In this document: positions 24,234 to 36,154 of the stretch, in pieces
Layout: each line of letters begins with the position of its first letter
Numbering within the stretch: the stretch's first letter is position 1
NCBI GenBank assembly: GCA_000827205.1
Contig: KN832560.1
Location: 260,259 to 324,258 of the forward strand
Source: Plicaturopsis crispa FD-325 SS-3
Lineage: Eukaryota > Basidiomycota > Agaricomycetes > Amylocorticiales > Amylocorticiaceae
Length of the DNA stretch: 64,000 nt
Reading direction: 5' to 3'
Position numbers and translations under genes: made by a program
Notes under the pieces: model-generated
Told to the model about the DNA's origin: nothing
The model's database searches: none
The model's input: the letters and a program-made list of their open reading frames with translations, nothing else

Positions 24234-27200
24234 TTACTTCAAAAACTCGTGCATATGATGGTCAGCGTAAGGATTAACATAGTGCGCGCGGAAGAGATCT
24301 AATGAGCGTGAAAAATGAAGGTCATCGGGAATGAAAGCGGAACCGTAACGTCCTATAAGGTGAGATGCCCGTGGAATTGAGTCCAAATGCACAACGGCTA
24401 CGCTGGGCCGGCCATTGCCTTCGTACTCGGGTCGCACTACCCACATCCCGGTGTCGTCGTCAAGACCAATAGGCTCCATCCAGTGCACAAGGGCACACGG
24501 ATAATGCTCATCGCCAAACGTGAACGAGAAGAAGAGGAAAACACGGCCGATGACCATGCCCTCCATGCCTGGCAGCTCGGAATCAACGTCAATGAAGACA
24601 GTATCATGCCGCGCATATTCGCCCCGCCAATTCGGATTACATCGAATACGCTCCCGATACATCCCCCCGGCGCCACACAGGTCGCTCGGGGCGTAAAACC
24701 GAGCAACAGCCGAGTGGAATACGGAGATACGGCCGGAGAACTGAGGGCAAAGGTCGAGGGGGACGTCGGCAGATGGGAGAGCGGAATTTGGATGGGTTTG
24801 GTCGTATAGGAAGCGCCGCACGAGCTCTGGTAAGCGAGGTTGGTGGATATTTGCGGCAACCTCAGCGATCGTTTTGCCATATCCGGTTTCTATGGGTGTG
24901 TTTGCCAGTGGTGAGCTCGCGGAAGAGATACGACAGCAGAGGGAGATGCTTACGTGGCGTGCGAGCAAGCTCTACAGAGGACAAGACCTTTGGACCTGAT
25001 TCCGGTCCGTGATCGTCGTCTTCATTGCCCTCGAGCTCCGCCGGTGGTTGTGGCTCTTCACCCGCAAGCATCCGTTCTGTATAGGACAGGGTAGTCCCAG
25101 ACATCATACCGTGTTTTGTGAACTCCCTACATGCGGCCTCTACTTTATCGACACGAGTGTTGATCCGAAGCATTTGGTGCATCGCCTTGAACTGGCTTGA
25201 GCGTCGCCATGGCTTCTTCACGGCCTTGATGTGTTTGGATTCGGTAATTGACGAGCATAAACCATTCGGAGACCTGAACAGTTGGATGGACCGTATATAG
25301 TGCTTGAGTGAGTGCTGGCGGGGTAACGAAATACCCTGCGGACGGACACCGACACGAATGAAGACTTCGCGATAGCGATGGAATCGAGAGAGCGCATCTT
25401 CCATCTCAGCGAGAGCAGTTGTATCGATCGCATTGCGACGCGCGATGTAACAGAAATCCAGGAACGCGGACAGGCATTTGACCATATCCGAAGGGACATG
25501 TCCGGCGATAGCAGCCAAATATACCTTATGTGGATGAATTTGCGGTCAGTCCGGCATATGTTACACTTATAAGCAAAGGGGTTACCTTCATCAAAGCTTT
25601 AGAGTCGTCACCTGTCCATTGCGAAAAATCCCGACCTTCAGGAAAGCGCCTCAATCCCGGGAACGGCGGTACAGCAGAGATCCTACAAAGCCATGTCAGT
25701 GCCCGCTGCATACTATAAAAGATTTATGCAAGACAAACCTGCGGTCAATGTCGTCAATGATCTCGTTTGCGCGCGCCTCGGAGTGGACTTGATGTAGGTA
25801 TTCGTTCACCCATGTCACGATATGATCCTTGAATGTGCCCTTGATCACTTGATGAAGGAGGTCCGGTGACAGCAATTCATGGATGTCTGCGCGAGGGAAA
25901 TTGTGCGTGAACGGCTAAACGGTATTTGTAAGCATTACAAGGCTAATACGAGTGCGACAAAACTTACCACAACATCAGTCCGAACACCATATTCGAACCA
26001 TAGAATGCCAGGATCGAAACAAGTGATAAGAAAGTCCGTTTTTTCATGAGAGCGACGTCGGGCATTATCTGTGTCGAGATTTTCGGGACGCGCATTGCAC
26101 CTGTATCATTAGTGTGAGTGGTATTCGGCATATGAAACTGGCATACTTACTTCGGGCACCATCCTTGTACAATTGCTGCTAGCCATACTTGTTCAGGGTA
26201 GTCGGCGATGTATGGTCCGAGTCCGTAGATAGCGTGACGGAAATATCCATCTGGACATCGGACCAGCTCGGGTGCCGTCATGCCAGGTTTGAGTGGGGTG
26301 AAGATGCGAGCGAGGCATGAGTGGTACATTTGACGGCAGAACTTTTGATAGGCAGGCTTTTTGCGGTGCCGTTTGGCAGCTATAACCGACATCTAGGTTG
26401 AATACCCTTTGGAAGTGGACAGTACAAAGTCATAAGACTTACTTTTTGGTATAGGGAGAAATGCGACAGGTAAAACTGAATTCCCGTGTGCGCGGCGAGC
26501 TGTATTTGTAACAGGACCAGGCGACATGTAGACAGGATGGAACTCTTGATGTCCAGTAGCGACCGAGACTGTCGTTTTGTCACTTCCAGTTATAATGGGC
26601 ATGAACATAGCCCCTGATGTTGTCGGGTCTGTGGCATGAATGGTATCCTGGGAAGACATTAGAGTTACGGAGGACACACAGAGCTCTTAGACGTACCGCC
26701 TGCTTCCAAGCCCAATCACCCGACATGAAGTTGGAATACACGCGCTCCTGCTTGGTATTGAACTGCCGATATGGCACAGGCTCGAACTTTTGCTTGAAAT
26801 CGGGTGTATCGAGCTGCAGATGGAGGACCTGCCGAGCATCGCGAGTGCAAAGCTCGTAAGACTCTGTCATCCACTTCGGTGGTGTGGGAGGAAGAGGCCC
26901 TTCATAGCGAATCGTGTAGGATTTCCACGGTGCATTGCCGAGCTTGATTTCGTCTATTGTATCATATAGTTCTTGAGCATTTGCCCAAGGAGTCCCACCG
27001 CCGTACTGGTGCACCGTAGCCGCCCACATATCGAGTGCTTTGTTGATCTGACTAATGGAACTCTCGCGCTCGACAAAATGGTAATAGGCAAAGTCGAAAT
27101 CTATCCGGGATCCAAATGGGAACCACGAAGGAGTTGTGCCTCCGTTATGGTTCCCATGCGTAGGCGGCGGCGGAGGGGGAGGCGGTGCGTAATCGGGAAG

Positions 27201-27437
27201 TGGTTCTCCGTGCTCGTTGCAGGGGATTGCTAGATAGAATCACAATAAGTACGAGGTCTAGGTGGAAGGCCCAAACGACAGACCATTCAAATGTGGATGA
27301 TACTGTCGAGGAATGGGAGGGTCCTGGTTGGAGTTATCGGAGCCGGGAGACAGTTCACGATGGACGGTGTTTCGATGTCGTGTGAGGCCTCCGCTGCTCT
27401 TGAAAGTTCTACCAGGACAGTCGATGCAAGTATACAT
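24234..27437 (-). CDS. Plavaka-type transposase
   Basis: The gene encodes a complete-looking transposase of the Plavaka family, DNA transposons abundant in Agaricomycetes. ATG 27437 opens a C2H2 zinc finger (CIDCPGRTFKSSGGLTRH, with a second histidine in TVH), expected to bind the element's ends. Then come a Pro-rich stretch and the conserved core: NTKQERVYSNFMSGDWAWKQ, IITGSDKTTVSVATGHQEFH, LSPDLLHQVIKGTFKDHIV and SITESKHIKAVKKPWRRSSQ. The C-terminal family region has ARFYAPSDLCGAGGMYRERI, GMWVVRPEYEGNGRP and ends YVNPYADHHMHEFLK at the stop 24234-24236. Exons join in frame where checked (for example the intron at about 27238-27288), and I saw no frameshift, so the copy may be functional or recently active. 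The zinc finger start could also be extended upstream in the same frame to non-ATG codons. Confidence 0.8.
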
Positions 27438-27617
27438 GGTGTAGTGCGTGGTGGAGGCGGGATGTAACAGAACTACAGGCCAGACATTGCCTTGGAAGAA
27501 TCTGTCGGAATACGGGACGAAAGTACAAATAAATACCGGCTCTGTGGTCGGACACACAGGAAGTCAGGCGACTCACTTGCGAACCCACGTCACGGCTCTG
27601 CGCGCACACACTGCAGT
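27438..27617. promoter_or_regulatory. Short divergent spacer between Plavaka transposase and AT-hook gene
   Basis: Only 180 bases separate the two divergent starts. A shared promoter is likely, and the spacing is much tighter than that of most other divergent pairs in this window. No transposon terminus is visible in it. Confidence 0.45.
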
Positions 27618-28799
27618 ATGTCTACTAGTCGCCGCACGTCTACTCGACTCAACAAGCCGCCTCCCCTACCCGCAGAGGAGCCAGCTGCGAATGCCCCTGT
27701 GCCAGCGCCTCTTCCTCCTGCATCCACAAATGAGACCACGAAAGCCAAACCGCGAAAGCCCGGCCGACCGAAAAAAGCTCCCGCGGAAGAAACACCTGAC
27801 AGCGGCACAGCCAATCTTCAGCCAGCTGCAGGTGGAGACACATCTACTGGATTGCACCCACCTTCTACGCCACTCCCTGCACCGGCAGCAACGACTGGCG
27901 GGGCAAGACGGAGGCCCGGTCGGCCGAGAAAAGCGGTGGCAACAACCCAGCCTCCTAGTGTTGCCGCCAATGCCCAGCCAGACTCCACCGAGCCACCAGC
28001 ACCATCTACACCACTTCCTGTGCCCGCAACTTCCACCGGAAAGGCGGCACCTGGCTCTGCTGGGACAAGACAGAAGCGTACCCGTGCCAATAGCGGCACA
28101 GACACAAACGTCCCACCACGGAATAGCAGCAAGCGCCAAAAGGCTGCGAGCACGGTAGCGCCCATTCAAGGGGCCGATCATGACTCTCGTGACCGACCTG
28201 AGGGAGCGTCAGTATCAGAGGCTGATAGAAGCAGAGAGGAGACGAGGAAACCTGCGCGATCACCACTTCCTGACCGCCTCCACCGTAACACCCATCCCGC
28301 GAATCCCGTCTTCGAGTACACGCAAACAAGACGGACATTGGAGCAAGTGGCAGCAGACGCTCGCAAGAAGGAGGAGCTTCAACGGGAGATTGAGGAGCTT
28401 GAGGCGAGGAAGATAGCGATGGTAGCACAGATGGAGGCTGAAGATGCTATGGCTGAGGAGGAGGAGCAGCAGGCAGCAATCACCAACTTTGCAGACGTTG
28501 ACTTTGGCCCACCCGGTCATCAAGACCAAGTCGATATGCCTGGAAACGAGTCTATGAGCGACATTTCTGACGATGATGGGAAAAGAAGGGCTCCGAGGAA
28601 AAAAGGAAAGGTGCGTACCAAGCTATGTTGCTCGGACATTACTGACCCATATTCTTCAGAAGGAAAAGGGTCAAACACGAGCTGAAGTAGAGGCCGCTGT
28701 GCAGAAAAGGATGGCAGACATGGGACGTGAAAACTCTCCTAGAGGTATAGACTCGCCCACTGGTCGGAAACGCTCGATATCGGATGCAGGCACTGCCAA
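27618..28799 (+). CDS. AT-hook / coiled-coil protein, 5' half of an interrupted gene
   Basis: ATG 27618 opens MSTSRRTSTRLNKPPPLPAE. Two AT-hook-like cores, KPGRPKK and RRPGRPRK, lie near residues 43 and 98, implying minor-groove DNA binding. A predicted coiled coil (LEQVAADARKKEELQREIEE) and a basic, nuclear-localisation-like stretch follow. Intron 28611-28659 joins KKGK to KEKGQTRAEVEAAVQK. The exon ends SISDAGTA plus two bases of the next codon at a strong donor, GTAAGT, at 28800. Forty-nine bases into that intron the P-like transposon begins. The partner acceptor and the rest of the gene are at 37050 onward; the phase-2 donor and the acceptor give AAC across the junction and one open frame, so I read these as one gene. 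Confidence 0.75.
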
Positions 28800-28840
28800 G
28801 TAAGTAACATCTTCTCACGCTTTGATTGTCGACGTTCATG

Positions 28841-28848
28841 ACCTTGCT
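28841..28848. repeat. Target-site duplication, left copy (ACCTTGCT)
   Basis: The 8-base sequence ACCTTGCT directly precedes the left inverted repeat. The same 8 bases directly follow the right end of the second copy at 37026-37033. They do not follow the right end at 35182. Confidence 0.8.
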
Positions 28849-28887
28849 CAAGAGGAGGGCGGAAAAAAATAATCAGACGTCGTCCTC
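28849..28887 (+). repeat. Left terminal inverted repeat
   Basis: These 39 bases begin CAAGAGGAGGGCG and contain ACGTCGTCCTC at element positions 29-39. They pair with the complement of the right end at the positions given for the element. The next 270 bases to the transposase stop hold no gene. Confidence 0.75.
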
Positions 28888-29158
28888 GAGAATGCGAAGG
28901 ACCCCGAAAACTGGTTGACGGTGGTCCTTCCTTATTGAGAGCGCAAATTAATCAGCATTTACGCCCGAAAATTACCGTGAAAGGTATCGTTCCCCTGGCG
29001 GTAGATTGTTGGCCCGTCTAAGAGCCAGGACTTTTTGCCGTACGACGCGTACACAACGCGTCCACAGAACGTAGATACTACAAAACCTACCATACTACCG
29101 TTCATCAAAAAGCACAGAAAACCTACTGCGAGAATTTGAGGGCGTCACCGTATACCAC

Positions 29159-32100
29159 TCATTTCCGTCGTCGTCTCTTGGCTACCGGGTTCTCCGAGTC
29201 AGTTGCAGCTGTTGCGTGTTTCTTGCTGCGAGACCGCGTTGAATGTGAAGCTGCGGGTGCCCTGAAAGCTTCGGATGGACTAGGGAGTATCTTACGAGGT
29301 ATGTTGGAAGCGGGAATCTTCATCCACTCTTCTTCTTCGCGTGTGATCAGCATGGCGCGAGCGAGATCGTTAGGAATGGGAGCGCCGCTTTCGATTCCGT
29401 CGAACGAATGGCCGGGATGAGAACTACGGATGTGTTCGGGCATGTTGTATTTCCACACGGCAGTGAGGTATTTTGAGCCGACCGGGGCCTGACAGCCAGG
29501 GAAAGTGCATGCGATAGGGACATTGGTGCAGGGTGATGAATGGTTGGATACAAGACTGGGGCCATAATTGAATTTGCGAAAATGAATGCAGTTGCTGTGC
29601 GCCTGCGGGTGCTTTCCTTTGGTAAGGTAAACCTCCGAGCAGCTGATGATGCCCGCGCGACCACAAAATCCGCATGGCATCGGATGGCCAACCTAGTAGT
29701 TTGCGTTATATCATAGTCAGAACTTGTGATACTAGAAAAATCAGAAAATTGAAGTACCGGTCCACCTGGGAGACGTTCCTCGACACCTCGCATTCTGTTG
29801 AGAATGTGTTTTCCAACATGCAGTCGAGCCTTGCTTGAATCAACCTCCGTGAGGCACTGGTAGCAGCGGAACTTCTCGTTGGGAGCCGCCAAATGACGAG
29901 CTTCGAGGATTAAGGACCCTTCCTCCGCAATTAGAGCAGGTTTATCTGGCGGTAGCATCTGATTTAGGACACACTTTTTCCGGATGATTTAATGGCTCAC
30001 CATCAGTGCCCATACGGTACGGAAACATCTTGTTAGCCCGAAATGCAGGTAGCAGTGACAGCGCGTTCTGCGAATGGACGATATCCCACAGACGTGATAT
30101 AAGGACAGCACATTCCATGTCAGATACTTCCCATGTCAAGCCAGCGGTATTGAGATCGGCTGGGCGTTTGACTTCGGGAAGATAATCCTTGACATCCAGG
30201 ACACGGGGGTTAATCGGCTCGCAGAGATAGCTATTCATCGTGACGGCAAGGGTTTTGCGTAGATTTGCCTTGCCAACCGGCGAAGGGCCCTTCGATGCTT
30301 CTAAATCAAGTTTTACGAAGGCGCCCGTCCATATCCAGGTGTACGCCGGCGCCTGTCCTTCCGAGGCAGCAGCCTGAGGGTCATCGTGAGACTGCCCGCT
30401 AGGATTCATGTGTATCGAAGTAGCGGCAGCATGCTCCGTAGCATCCGCATAGTAAAGCGCTGTCGGCATGGTCTGCATGTCAAGGATTTGACCTGTCAGT
30501 TTGACTCCACCGGCTGGATGAGCTAGACTCCCGCTTTTCACCCGCGTAACTCTGATATCCTTCTCCCGGATTGCAATGCATTTCATAAAAGCGAGCGAGA
30601 CACAGTCGTCGCAGCAGATGAGGGTGGCATAGAGGTCTCCGACAACAAAACAATCGGGATCGATGATGTTGTCGGTATTCAAGAAATCGCGAGACTTGAG
30701 ATCCATTGTAAAGCCCTGTACACGGAGTGCCCGCTCATGAGACTTTCGAATATAATCCGGAGTGATGACTAGGCGGCAGATAGACGCTTTGTGGTATTTC
30801 TTCCCTTGGTATTCGATCCACGCGGACCGATCCTTTACTTCAGGGGGAGACGGAAGCGTAAGTGTAGGAGGATCTTCGAGAGCGTCTTCAAATTCTACAT
30901 GCTCCAATAAGTCTTCTTCAGTCATCGTCACGGTAGGAGAGTCGGGCGGCAAGTTCGGTGCGGGATGTTCAACTGGTAGCAAGGAATCGTGACTACCGAG
31001 CTCAGCACTGTACACATCGAGCTCTTCATCATCAAGGGTGCTGACAACAGCCTGAATATCCTCAAGGACATTAAGCTGCTCGGTTGTGCTAGATGGCTGC
31101 GTGGAGACGTCCGGTGCAGCCTGAGATGATGATGGTGATGATGGGGGTATAGGCTGGCCCGAACTAGGAGGCTCCCGCGACCTGTCGAAATCCGTCGAGA
31201 CTCCAGGATATACGTTGTTGCCAAAGGGTCTCATCAAATCAAGTTCACGGCTTTCATCGAAAAGGGTGTTGAAATCAGCAGTCAAGTTAATATGATGGAG
31301 AGCCTCAAGGGCAGCGGACTGGCCCTCGAGCCAGGCTGATTCTAAGTCAACATTATGAGCGACCACATCGCCAATCCATGACTCGGGGTTCAGATGATCC
31401 GCGCCCTCTGTCCTAGTTGTAGAAAGCCGTCGGTGACCTTCATCAAGCTCTGGGAATTGCGAAAGGATGGCGTCAATGTCAACCGCTGCGCCCAATCGGT
31501 CAGCTAGTTCCTTGAAACTGAAATTCGGATTGTGGCGCCCTTGCATGCGAAGCCGTCCAAAAAGCATCTCAAGGCGATCATCACCATCCCAGAATAAATA
31601 GAGAGGCTGCGTCCCATCCAGGTCTTGCTGTTTAGCAATGCAGAACATGATGTTCTTCACGGTAGTCTGCATGTCGCCGTATAGCTGATGGGGCATGAAG
31701 GCTCCGCGATATTCACGGAACAGAACAAACGACATATGCGCAAATTTGCTTAGCGACGTCACTTGCTCCGTGAGGGACCAGGTGGGAGAAATGAATGGAC
31801 GCATGAAGGCGGCGAACATCTCGCCTATAATATTTATGGCACGGATCTCCTGTAGCTCGGAAGGCGAGCAGGATGCGGTGGGAAGTGTCGAGATGGAGCT
31901 GACTGCCTCCAGAAGGTCGATGGCACGCGGAACGTCTTGTGCGTCAGCAGGATTCAACAGCATATCGATACCATGTGCTGTAAGATCATCACTCCGGCAA
32001 AGGTGCTGCCGCAGGGTTTCACGGTTGATGATGGTATTCCCAACTACCATCCCATCGAATGTACGTAGCAGGCGCCCTATCCCTATGATTCAACCGGTGT

Positions 32101-34659
32101 AAGTAACGGAGGCTTGAATATAAACCACAAAGAAACCTACGTTTGATCAAATGTTTCCAATCAAAACTCGCTGTAATGTCCCGGTCCCCCACTAGAAGGT
32201 TGAGCCCCGGTAAACGTCCGAGAAACTTATAAAGAGTATGCCTCGAGTCGATAGCACGCTTCATGAACATCCGGTGAACCATGGCGCGCCGCTCGGCGTC
32301 CCCGTCGGAGGCAAAACACCATATTGGACCAAAGTAGAGTGCACAGATATTGTACCATGCTTCGAGCACAGTACTCAGGATATCGGCTGATCCCTCCTTC
32401 ATCTCCTGTTTGCACGTCGACGAAACTAGGACCGGGTGCGCCCCGCGCAGAACTTTCCCAAATGAAGCTATAGCAATGACCGAAGCCTCTTTCCCGTAGT
32501 GGACAGTGTCGTTTGCGAGAGCTCGCGCAATCTTGACCGCAGACTCAAAAGTAGACAGCCGAACGTCGACCAGATGGCAGTGCTCCCGACAGAGTCCCCC
32601 CACGGAATCAAGATGGGGCAAGTAGCAAGCGACCTCTTCCTGGCTCACTTCGTCCCATAGCACAGATACACCGGTACGAAAGGAATGTGCCGCGGTTGCC
32701 TTTGGCATGATGACTTCACGCATGTTGAATGCGACATCGCTATATTTGGGCATACCGATGCTGGGCATTATGCGCACGAAGTGCTCCGCACGCTGCAGCG
32801 CGCGCACAGAAGGGAGGGCAATATAGTGACTCAACGCGTAAAGTAATTTCCGGCCACCGAGTCGGAGGACAAGGGTAGAAACAGCCCTGTCAACCTCCTC
32901 GTACCCTCGTGCGACATATGTCCCAACGAGGCCGTCCTCGATCTTCGAGACGATCTTCGAGACACTCGCATTCTCCTTAAGCGCTTGCCGAACGAGCTGC
33001 TGAAGCCGAGGAACATCTCCGGTTGCGACGGCCATGAGAAACCGCCGGTGATCGTCGAGCTGCTTGAGGAGCGACGCACATTTTTTCCCAACATTAAGGC
33101 TCTGTGAATGTATTAAGTGCATGCTTAGGGATACCAGGTAATGCGCGTGTACGTACATCAAGTCTTAAAAGGTGGATATCCTTGTTGCGGTCCCGAAGCA
33201 TGTCTCGGAGTTGCTCATAGGTGAGAAATCGATGGTTGGTATGAGGCGCAGCATCGCGGGCCATTGCAGCTAGGCGCTCGACGGTCTTGGTGAGATCTGC
33301 GCAATTCCGACATATCGCACCATGCGCGGATTGTCCCTCGCACACGTCTGACCGTACACGGAACTCTGTCCCATTCTTCTCCACAGCACAAAATTTGTAG
33401 CCGAGAGCGTTGAGAGAGAGGTCGTGGCGATGGAAGGGATATGTCTCGAAAAAATGATCGTTGGGCCAGTCGAGATGGATTCCTGGGCATTCGTACGTAG
33501 CAGGGAGAGCTTCGGGTGCATGGGAAGGTGGTGCGTCCGGGGAGGGACGGTGGGATGACGGAGAAGGCATCGAGTCAGATGAGGAATCACTAGCGATATA
33601 ATCAGAACGACACGGAGAAGAAGACGTGGCGAAAACTTACATTTCCATGTCGTATTCACCGCCGGCCATGAATTTTGACGGCGTTTCGATTTGAAATTCG
33701 ATGCGAGTACCTCGCGACGGTGATGCAGGTGGGGCAGTCCGAGCCCTCGACATTGAGCCAGAGGCTGTCGATGTGGAGGGGAAAATGCGATTACGGGCTT
33801 GTTGGGCTCGTGCTAACTCGAACCGTTGCTGACCCAGACGGCACAGCTTTCCCAGGGCATGGGAGGTCAAGGGCATCGTGTTTTTGTGGTACGACCCCGT
33901 CTGTATCCAAGTGCCGCAATACGGACATAGGACGCGTCTCTTGCCGTCCGTGCCATTGTTGTCCCACTCAAGATCATCTGCATTGAGTGAACGAGGTGAC
34001 GGTAAGGCTGCAGAGCCCAGATACGATGCAACGGAAGGTGGCCGTTGCAAAGTTGACGCATCGTCGTAGTACGACAGATGCGATGTGTCGGGATCTTGTG
34101 CAATGTCGACATCCATCGCATGCTGCGTGTCGTATAGATCAGAGGGGGCAAAATCGAGATTGACAGGGCTGTGATCCGAGGGGTACGGCAGCGCGTCGAT
34201 ATCCATGCTGTCAGTGATGAGGTTTTGGGGATCGGCGAAGTTGAACGCATCGCGCAAAGCTGGAATTGGAGGGGGCACGATGGGAAAAGGCTCCGGCTGA
34301 AGTGGACCAGCCATATCATGGGCATATACGAGCCCAGGATCGACAGTGGCCGGGGAAAATGGAGCTGAAGATGGCGAACCACGACGACTGGGTGTATGAG
34401 CCTCGGGCTCGAAAGGGGGGCGGATTCCGGGAGAGACCACATCCGTGTTCAAGCTTGAAACAAACGGCATGGTCTCGTCTAGCTCTGAAAAAAACAACGA
34501 GTTGATAAGCGGGGAAGGAGGAGGCGTCGCGGGCTGATCTGATGGATTGTCCAACTCCATGGCCACCGGTGAACCTTCGTTCTCGATGCTTGCAGGGACG
34601 TATATTTGCCACAGCAAAAGCGGCACGATCAAGAGCGTGCGGACCAGTGGTATCCGCAT
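29159..34659 (-). CDS. P-element-like transposase, about 1,750 residues
   Basis: The start at 34659 is the first ATG of the frame; MELDNPSDQP at 34560 is an alternative. The disordered N-terminus carries a zinc-binding motif CPYCGTWIQTG...HALGKLC near residues 250-280. Introns at about 33590-33640 and 33102-33156 join in frame. A second Cys cluster (CEGQSAHGAICRNCADL) precedes a coiled coil, then the transposase part: HYIALPSVRALQRAEHFVRI, SVLWDEVSQEE, IWCFASDGDAERRAM and, across an intron at about 32090-32150, ASFDWKHLIKR joined to IGRLLRTFDGMVVGN. The order D (LWDE), D (SDGD), D (FDWKHLIK) resembles the RNase H-like core of P/THAP9 transposases, whose last motif is FDPPHLxKxxRN; LLNPADAQDVPRAIDLLEAV recalls their following helical domain. 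The C-terminus has more Cys/His (CGFCGR, TFPGCQ) and ends VAKRRRRK. No frameshift was seen where checked. Family assignment is by motif order only. Confidence 0.65.
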
Positions 34660-35143
34660 CTCCCTGAGTTGAACGATTTGCGGCTCGAGCAGAGTCGAAG
34701 CCGCCGCTGCACGTCGTTTGCCCTAAGGTTCCCATGTAGGCAATCAGTACTGGCATTTAGGACGGACACTTGAAACACTCAACACACAGGCTTTGCAGAG
34801 TGAAGGCTAACGTGGGTTGCGACTGTTATCGATGGACGCAACTTGCGATTCAGTCGAAGTCGAGGGCGTGGAGGAAGGAAGCCTCGAGCTCATCCATGTG
34901 CGTGTCGCGTGCGTCCGAGTCATCCTTGACCCGCGCCACATAATCTCTCCCTCTGTTTATCGGGTTTCAATCCATTTTCTTCACTGAAAATTTGGGGCGT
35001 GCAAAGGTGACACACGCCTCGATATACAGTGCAATTGTGGTGAGACAATACAGTAGAGAAAAAAAGATGAGCGGTCGTTGAGCAAAATCGCCAAAGTGGC
35101 TGGAAAACGGACCCCGGGGACCACTATTGACCCACCTCATGCT

Positions 35144-35182
35144 GAGGTCGACGTTCCCGATTCTGATCTCGCACTCCTCTTG
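35144..35182 (-). repeat. Right terminal inverted repeat
   Basis: Read on the minus strand from 35182 this starts CAAGAGGAGTGCGAGATCAG and carries ACGTCGACCTC at positions 29-39, matching the left end. The next plus-strand bases, CCTATTTT, do not match the left target duplication. Confidence 0.75.
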
Positions 35183-35202
35183 CCTATTTTCTTGTATAAT
35201 TC

Positions 35203-35651
35203 ATGGCGTCTCGTCAAGGTGGAAAACTCAAGCCTCTGAAGGTCGGCTTCATGCTCGAGATCCAACTCTGTTAGGATCTGACTGTGATCTGCTACATCGC
35301 GATGGATCGCATACCCTTAGGCACCCAAGAAGGAGAAGAAAGAGGAGGACGAGGACGAGAAGGCCTTCAAAGAAAAGAAAAAGGCTGAGGCTGAAGCGCT
35401 CAAGGCTGCACGCGAGAAAGGTGAGCTTGTCAGTCCTGAGTTGCTGTTTTCCACCTGTGGACTCACGTCGCCCTTGTAGCGGCAAAGGGTGAGCTTTTTG
35501 TTAACGCTATCATGCATACGCGCAACCTAATACGTCTATTGCTAAAGGCGGAGCCCCTGGTGGCGGAATCAAGAAGTGAGTGAAGCCTCACATCCTCGTA
35601 CTTTTTCTGCGGGATCTGCTGACACTATCCTCCAGGTCTGGCAAGAAGTAG
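35203..35651 (+). CDS. TMA7: Translation machinery-associated protein 7
   Basis: Five small exons, separated by four introns of about 55-80 bases, encode 64 residues: start MASRQGGKLKPLK, a Lys/Glu-rich helix EKAFKEKKKAEAEALKAARE, and the family end GGGIKKSGKK with the stop at 35649-35651. TMA7 is a tiny conserved protein that co-purifies with ribosomes; its length matches the family exactly. Its ATG is only 20 bases from the right end of the P-like transposon, which would leave almost no native 5' leader. This locus probably does not belong here: the flanking evidence places it in a mis-joined piece (see findings). Confidence 0.9.
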
Positions 35652-36134
35652 AGATCGATGGCTGTGGTCTACGAAACCATGTCTGGAGCCTCTGTTTTCA
35701 CTTTTGGTTGTACCGCATCACACGACCTTCCATGGCTGCGTCGCGTGAACATGCAACGTTTCGACGAGTAGCGTCCGATGAATGTCCTATCACAGTAGAT
35801 TGGGCGCGCTTCAAGTACTTCAAGTAACCCAGTACCTTTTGGTGTATTTTATACAGTGTCTTCTACCCTTGGACAGTCTGACAGTGAAAGCGGAGGATGT
35901 CCGACGGTCGTCCTGCCGAAGTCCCGGGTTGAAACACAGAGCAAAAACGAGGCTAAGATGAAATAATTACGTGGAGTTGTGTTGGACATTTGAAATTTCG
36001 GGGGTAGACTGTAGGACTGGTAAGCTGAGCTCGCTGTTCGGAACGACGAGGACGACGACCACGACGGCGACGACTCGGACGAGCAAAAAGTAAACGACAG
36101 GTTGTTTGGGTGCCACAAACAGAAATGTACTCAT
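35652..36134. other. Sequence between TMA7 and the gap, no confident gene
   Basis: The stretch should include the TMA7 3' end. From about 36020 to the gap the plus strand is open and Arg-rich in one frame and Asp-rich in another (GACGACGACCACGAC), so it could be the edge of a coding exon, but the gap cuts it off. Confidence 0.4.
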
Positions 36135-36154
36135 NNNNNNNNNNNNNNNNNNNN
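36135..36154. other. Assembly gap, 20 N
   Basis: Twenty undetermined bases separate two contigs. The sequence to the right starts abruptly inside a copy of the P-like transposon. Confidence 0.99.

Larger units (their letters stand above)
28849..35182 (-). mobile_element. P-element-like DNA transposon, 6.3 kb
   Basis: The element is bounded by imperfect terminal inverted repeats. Counting inward from each end, positions 1-9 (CAAGAGGAG), 11-13, 29-34 (ACGTCG) and 36-39 (CCTC) are identical with no gap. It carries one long minus-strand gene (29159-34659). The left end sits 49 bases into an intron of the AT-hook gene. An 8-base target duplication is typical of P and hAT elements. The right boundary is shown independently by the exact copy at 36155-37025, which diverges at the same base. 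Confidence 0.8.

Noticed and set aside
24387-24809. 140-codon plus-strand frame in the Plavaka gene
   Set aside because: The opposite strand carries the conserved Plavaka C-terminus.
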